Assembly (NCBI GenBank): GCA_011375045.1
Contig: DRNB01000017.1
Span: 1 to 10,348 of the forward strand
Length of the DNA stretch: 10,348 nt
Direction of reading: 5' to 3'
Source of the DNA: Aquifex aeolicus
GTDB taxonomy: Bacteria; Aquificota; Aquificia; Aquificales; Aquificaceae
Under the pieces are notes generated by a model. The model was given only the letters and a program-made list of their open reading frames with translations. It did no database searches and was not told the DNA's origin. Shown here piece by piece: positions 7,013-10,348 of the stretch. Positions within the stretch are counted from its first letter, which is position 1. Each line of letters opens with the position of its first letter. Made by a program: the position numbers and the translations under genes.

Positions 7013-8215
7013 TTGGCAAACGTTGTGGTAACCCCCATGACCTTTGAACCTGTTTACACTCAGTCCGCGGAAATAGTCGAAAGGAAGGGAACAGGACATC
7101 CCGATACAATCTGCGATTCCATAGCGGAGGAGCTCTCCGTGGAGCTGTGCCGTCTTTACCTTCAGGAGTTTGGAGCCATTATGCACCACAACGTCGACAA
7201 GGCTCTTCTGGTGGGAGGAGTAGCACATCCTACCTTCGGTGGAGGGGAGGTTATATCCCCCATAGAAATATACCTCGTCGGCAGAGCTCTGAGCGAAAAA
7301 GAGGGAAGGCTCCTTCCCGTGGACGAGATAGCCATAGAGGTTACCCGGCGGTGGATCAGGGAAAACATACGCCATCTGGATCCCGACAGACACGTTATCG
7401 TCCAGCCCAGAATAAAACCCGGAAGCAGGGATCTGGTGGATCTCTTCATGAGGTTTCAGCAGAAGGGTGAGGTTCCCCTCGCCAACGACACCTCCTTCGG
7501 GGTAGGTTTCGCACCCTTAGACGATCTGGAGCGCATCGTTCTCGAAACAGAACGCTTCCTGAACTCCCCTGCCCTAAAGGAAAAACATCCCGAGGTAGGC
7601 GAAGACATCAAGGTCATGGGTGTGAGGATGGGAAGCAGGATAAGGATAACGGTTGCCTGCGCCTTTGTGAGCGCCTACGTATCCTCCCTCGGGGATTACC
7701 TTGAAAAGAGGGAAGCTGTTCTGAACGAAATCCGGGAGCTTGCCCGCTCGCTCACCGACAGGGAGGTGGAGCTTTTCCTGAACACCGCGGACGATCCGGA
7801 CAGCGGATCGGTTTACATAACGGTAACAGGTACCTCAGCGGAGCAGGGAGACGACGGACAGGTAGGCAGGGGTAACAGGGTCAACGGACTCATAACACCT
7901 TACAGACCCATGAGTCTCGAAGCCGCGGCTGGCAAGAACCCCGTTTCCCACATAGGAAAGATATACAACGTGGTGGCGAACCTGATTGCGGAACGGGTCG
8001 TGGAGGAGGTGGAGGAGGTTCAGGAAGCTTACTGCTACATCGTATCCCAGATCGGTAAACCCATAAACGAACCCCAGATCTGCGATGTGAAGGTTCGCAC
8101 GGACAGAAGTCTTAAAGGTCTAACAGAGGAGATACGCAGGATAGCTCAGGAGGAGTTAGACAATATGCCTGAAACCTGGAAAAGGTTCGTCAGAAAGGAG
8201 TTTTCAGTAGCTTAA
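7013..8215 (+). CDS. Archaeal-type S-adenosylmethionine synthetase (methionine adenosyltransferase)
   Basis: This 400-residue cytoplasmic enzyme makes S-adenosylmethionine from methionine and ATP, releasing phosphate and diphosphate. It belongs to the archaeal MAT family, which is only distantly related to ordinary bacterial MetK. Landmarks are EIVERKGTGHPDTICDSIAE (20-39), MHHNVDKALLVGG (57-69), NDTSFGVGFAPL (158-169), INTADD-like NTADDPDSGSVY (257-268), TGTSAEQGDDGQVGRGNRVNG (272-292) and GKNPVSHIGKIYN (307-319). They align closely with what I recall of the Methanocaldococcus enzyme. The start is TTG at 7013: it gives MANVVV, matching the archaeal MRNIIV-type N-terminus, and is seven bases from GGAGGTG. 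A GTG at 7004 would add three residues. An archaeal-type MAT is known in Aquifex, so this is a lineage marker and an old transfer. The gene runs toward the CRISPR array, whose transcription comes from the opposite side. Confidence 0.95.
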   Translation: MANVVVTPMTFEPVYTQSAEIVERKGTGHPDTICDSIAEELSVELCRLYLQEFGAIMHHNVDKALLVGGVAHPTFGGGEVISPIEIYLVGRALSEKEGRLLPVDEIAIEVTRRWIRENIRHLDPDRHVIVQPRIKPGSRDLVDLFMRFQQKGEVPLANDTSFGVGFAPLDDLERIVLETERFLNSPALKEKHPEVGEDIKVMGVRMGSRIRITVACAFVSAYVSSLGDYLEKREAVLNEIRELARSLTDREVELFLNTADDPDSGSVYITVTGTSAEQGDDGQVGRGNRVNGLITPYRPMSLEAAAGKNPVSHIGKIYNVVANLIAERVVEEVEEVQEAYCYIVSQIGKPINEPQICDVKVRTDRSLKGLTEEIRRIAQEELDNMPETWKRFVRKEFSVA

Positions 8216-8223
8216 GCTTTTTT
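8209..8223 (+). terminator. Weak possible terminator after metK
   Basis: A 10-base palindrome AGCTTAAGCT (8209-8218) spans the metK stop codon and leads directly into six T residues (8218-8223). The palindrome has no proper loop and would form only a short stem, so this is a poor intrinsic terminator. The rest of the gap, to 8273, is a T- and A-rich CRISPR trailer with no gene. Confidence 0.2.
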
Positions 8224-8273
8224 CCTCTTTGAAGAACAGTAAATACAACAAAATCCCAGAATACCGGTGTGCT

Positions 8274-8303
8274 GTTTCAATCCTTTATAGGCACCTAATA
8301 AAC
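8274..8303 (-). repeat. Degenerate leader-distal CRISPR repeat
   Basis: This copy differs from the main repeat at two plus-strand positions: C to T at position 11 (8284) and T to C at position 22 (8295). Every other repeat keeps these bases. Decay of the last repeat is typical of the leader-distal end and supports minus-strand transcription. Confidence 0.9.
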
Positions 8304-8339
8304 CCTATGAGACCTTCGAGGAAGCGGTGGAGGACTACA

Positions 8340-8634
8340 GTTTCAATCCCTTATAGGTACTTAATAAACCTATATTACAGACGGCTCGCTCTGAGGGTCT
8401 CAGAAGTTTCAATCCCTTATAGGTACTTAATAAACACGCAGGCGCTTCGGTGTCATTCAATACATCATTCAGTTTCAATCCCTTATAGGTACTTAATAAA
8501 CTTAAGTATGAAATATCAGAAGCGAAAGCCGCACTTATGTTTCAATCCCTTATAGGTACTTAATAAACTCTCCAGCTCCTCGTCGCTGAACTCCACCTCC
8601 TCCTGTTTCAATCCCTTATAGGTACTTAATAAAC
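8340..8634 (-). repeat. Block of five repeats with the T19 variant
   Basis: The repeats at 8340, 8406, 8472, 8539 and 8605 all read GGTAC at positions 17-21, where the later repeats and the degenerate first repeat read GGCAC. They form one uninterrupted block at the old end of the array and are otherwise identical to the main repeat. Confidence 0.95.
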
Positions 8635-8671
8635 AAAACAAACAAACTAACCACAGAACGAACACTATATA

Positions 8672-10306
8672 GTTTCAATCCCTTATAGGCACTTAATAAA
8701 CTCCGCAGGACGAGCCTTAGCGTCTATGATGTGCGATTGTTTCAATCCCTTATAGGCACTTAATAAACCAGACTGGCGTGAGTCTCTGCGGGCTTCCCAA
8801 ACAGAGTTTCAATCCCTTATAGGCACTTAATAAACCCATCTGACATGTTCGGGTTCGTGTTGAGTATCCCGGTTTCAATCCCTTATAGGCACTTAATAAA
8901 CGTGAAAAACCCGAGCGACCCACTCTCAAAGAAATAGGTTTCAATCCCTTATAGGCACTTAATAAACAGGAAGGCATGAGCGACGCCGAGATATGTAATG
9001 CTCGTTTCAATCCCTTATAGGCACTTAATAAACCTCCAGATAGTCCAGATAGCGGTATGTTTCAGAAGACTGTTTCAATCCCTTATAGGCACTTAATAAA
9101 CTGATACTCCACCCCCAGCTCCTTCTTCAGGATAGAAGTTTCAATCCCTTATAGGCACTTAATAAACCGGAGGGTTTTGTCGGACGGTGTTTTCCTACCT
9201 TTTTCTAGTTTCAATCCCTTATAGGCACTTAATAAACCACGAGGACGGATCCACAGACGAGGACCTACAGGAGTTTCAATCCCTTATAGGCACTTAATAA
9301 ACCAGAAACATCACCTTCCCCATACTGACCCTTCCCATGTTTCAATCCCTTATAGGCACTTAATAAACCTCTCCACCAGGGGATTTTCTCATTGAGCTCC
9401 TTTTCTAGTTTCAATCCCTTATAGGCACTTAATAAACCTTTACCATCAGTATCCCCACTATTGGCGCATAGACATGTTTCAATCCCTTATAGGCACTTAA
9501 TAAACCTATTTTTTCGGGTTCGGACATATCTGAGTCATATATGTTTCAATCCCTTATAGGCACTTAATAAACTATCAAGTCCTACCCCCGACCCTGTGAT
9601 ATATTCCAGTTTCAATCCCTTATAGGCACTTAATAAACTACAGAAGCAGATTTGACAGTGCGTATCTCTGACCCAGTTTCAATCCCTTATAGGCACTTAA
9701 TAAACTCCAGATGTTTTCTCTCCAGAACCAGCAGGAAGTCGGGTTTCAATCCCTTATAGGCACTTAATAAACGAAAGAGAGAGGCTGGGAAGTTATCAGG
9801 GTTGATATAGTTTCAATCCCTTATAGGCACTTAATAAACGTGGAAGGAGGTTGAGGTATGAGCGAAGCTCCCTTGTTTCAATCCCTTATAGGCACTTAAT
9901 AAACGTGAGGATTTTTATTATGTCTGCTCGGCGCTGAAGTTGTTTCAATCCCTTATAGGCACTTAATAAACAATTACGTATATGCTCTTAGTCGTAGATT
10001 CAAAGCTCGTTTCAATCCCTTATAGGCACTTAATAAACACCAGCCTACGCCGATTCTTTTGAACCCGAAGCGTAGTTTCAATCCCTTATAGGCACTTAAT
10101 AAACAAAGATATACGGCTTTCTCTGATCCACGTCCGAATAGGTTTCAATCCCTTATAGGCACTTAATAAACACCCAAGATCTCTGTAAGTGAAGTAAACA
10201 TCATTCTCGTGTTTCAATCCCTTATAGGCACTTAATAAACCCTCCACGGCTACTGGATGGGGGGCGCCCGAGCTATGTTTCAATCCCTTATAGGCACTTA
10301 ATAAAC
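8672..10306 (-). repeat. Block of 25 identical C19 repeats
   Basis: All 25 repeats from 8672 to 10306 carry GGCAC and appear identical to one another by eye. This fits serial copying of one leader-proximal repeat during later spacer acquisition. Confidence 0.93.
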
Positions 10307-10348
10307 CTCCTACCTATAAGTATATACCACTTGAAACAGATGTGTTTC
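10307..10348 (-). repeat. Atypical last interval: spacer 31 or leader edge, with repeat-like inverted segments
   Basis: The 37 bases 10307-10343 lie between repeat 31 and GTTTC at 10344-10348, which is the right distance for a further repeat. The interval contains TACCTATAAG (10311-10320) and TTGAAAC (10331-10337). Both occur, in this order, in the reverse complement of the T19 repeat, where three bases separate them instead of ten. GAAACA (10333-10338) and TGTTTC (10343-10348) form a perfect 6-bp inverted repeat around GATG. The interval is either an unusual spacer or the beginning of the leader. Confidence 0.6.

Larger units (their letters stand above)
8274..10348 (-). CRISPR. CRISPR array, 31 complete repeats plus a truncated 32nd
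   Basis: The array has 30-nt repeats that on the plus strand begin GTTTCAATCCC and end TAATAAAC (clear example 8672-8701). Repeats start at 8274, 8340, 8406, 8472, 8539, 8605, 8672, 8739, 8806, 8872, 8938, 9004, 9072, 9138, 9208, 9273, 9339, 9408, 9476, 9543, 9609, 9676, 9743, 9810, 9875, 9942, 10009, 10075, 10142, 10211 and 10277, and GTTTC at 10344 begins another. Spacers are 35-40 nt, mostly 36-37, and all differ. Read on the minus strand the repeat ends ATTGAAAC, the usual 8-nt 5' handle of crRNAs in type I-A/I-B and type III systems. Together with the degenerate repeat at the left end, this puts transcription on the minus strand and the leader to the right. The repeat has little internal dyad symmetry beyond GTTT/AAAC ends. 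No cas genes are in the window, so the subtype is open. Short open frames across the array are artefacts of the repeat. Confidence 0.98.

Noticed and set aside
8218..8249. A further decayed CRISPR repeat left of the first one
   Set aside because: AGTAAATACAAC vaguely resembles the repeat end, but the gap to 8274 would be only 24 bases and the rest does not align.
8229..8555. Open frame across the first repeats with recurring SIPYRYLIN
   Set aside because: The repeated peptide is a translation of the CRISPR repeat; there is no ribosome site or homology.
8750..10283. Minus-strand open frames with recurring LLSAYKGLK
   Set aside because: Also translations of the repeat in the transcribed direction, interrupted by spacers; not genes.
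8274..10348. A spacer matching the chromosomal genes in this window
   Set aside because: Scanning by eye found only short G/A-rich similarities, for example spacer 5 against the GGAGGTGGAGG stretch of metK; none is long enough to suggest self-targeting.
1..10348. tRNA or rRNA genes, insertion sequences or transposase genes
   Set aside because: No cloverleaf-like block with a T-loop signature, no transposase motif and no terminal inverted repeats with target duplications were seen.

Overview
The window looks like a compact, moderately GC-rich chromosome segment from a thermophilic bacterium, most likely of the phylum Aquificota. The main evidence is an archaeal-type S-adenosylmethionine synthetase in an otherwise bacterial gene set, together with a long CRISPR array whose repeat ends in the ATTGAAAC tag when read in its transcribed direction. 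Other support is tight gene packing and frequent AGG/AGA and ATA codons. The genus cannot be fixed by eye; a GC-richer lineage such as Thermovibrio is a guess.

Layout. Positions 1-48 hold the last codons of an upstream plus-strand gene. Nucleoside diphosphate kinase (ndk, 53-475) follows and overlaps tail-to-tail a minus-strand pair: an O-antigen ligase/polymerase-like membrane protein (447-1619) and a family 2 glycosyltransferase (1619-2521), coupled through a TAATG stop/start overlap. A very short divergent promoter region (2522-2546) separates these from a plus-strand pair: a class V PLP aminotransferase (2547-3683) and a WaaE/LgtF-like family 2 glycosyltransferase (3688-4470). A family 4 GT-B glycosyltransferase (4472-5569, minus) meets that pair one base away. 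It diverges, across 39 bp, from a phosphoglucomutase/phosphomannomutase (5609-6988, plus), which is followed by archaeal-type metK (7013-8215, plus).

Three glycosyltransferases, the ligase-like membrane protein and the phosphohexomutase suggest a surface-glycan function: sugar-phosphate supply, lipid-linked or LPS-core assembly, and ligation or polymerisation. ndk could support NDP-sugar synthesis by supplying NTPs. The aminotransferase and metK look like housekeeping metabolism placed among the glycan genes.

From 8274 to the right edge there is a CRISPR array of 31 complete 30-nt repeats plus the first 5 nt of an apparent 32nd, with spacers of 35-40 nt. It is inferred to be transcribed on the minus strand, with its leader beyond the right edge and its oldest end next to metK. 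The oldest repeat is degenerate, the next five share a T variant at repeat position 19, and the remaining 25 have C. No cas gene is present in the window. The main oddities are a repeat-like inverted sequence in the last, right-most spacer (or leader edge), the block structure of the repeat variants, and start sites at both divergent junctions that look leaderless.
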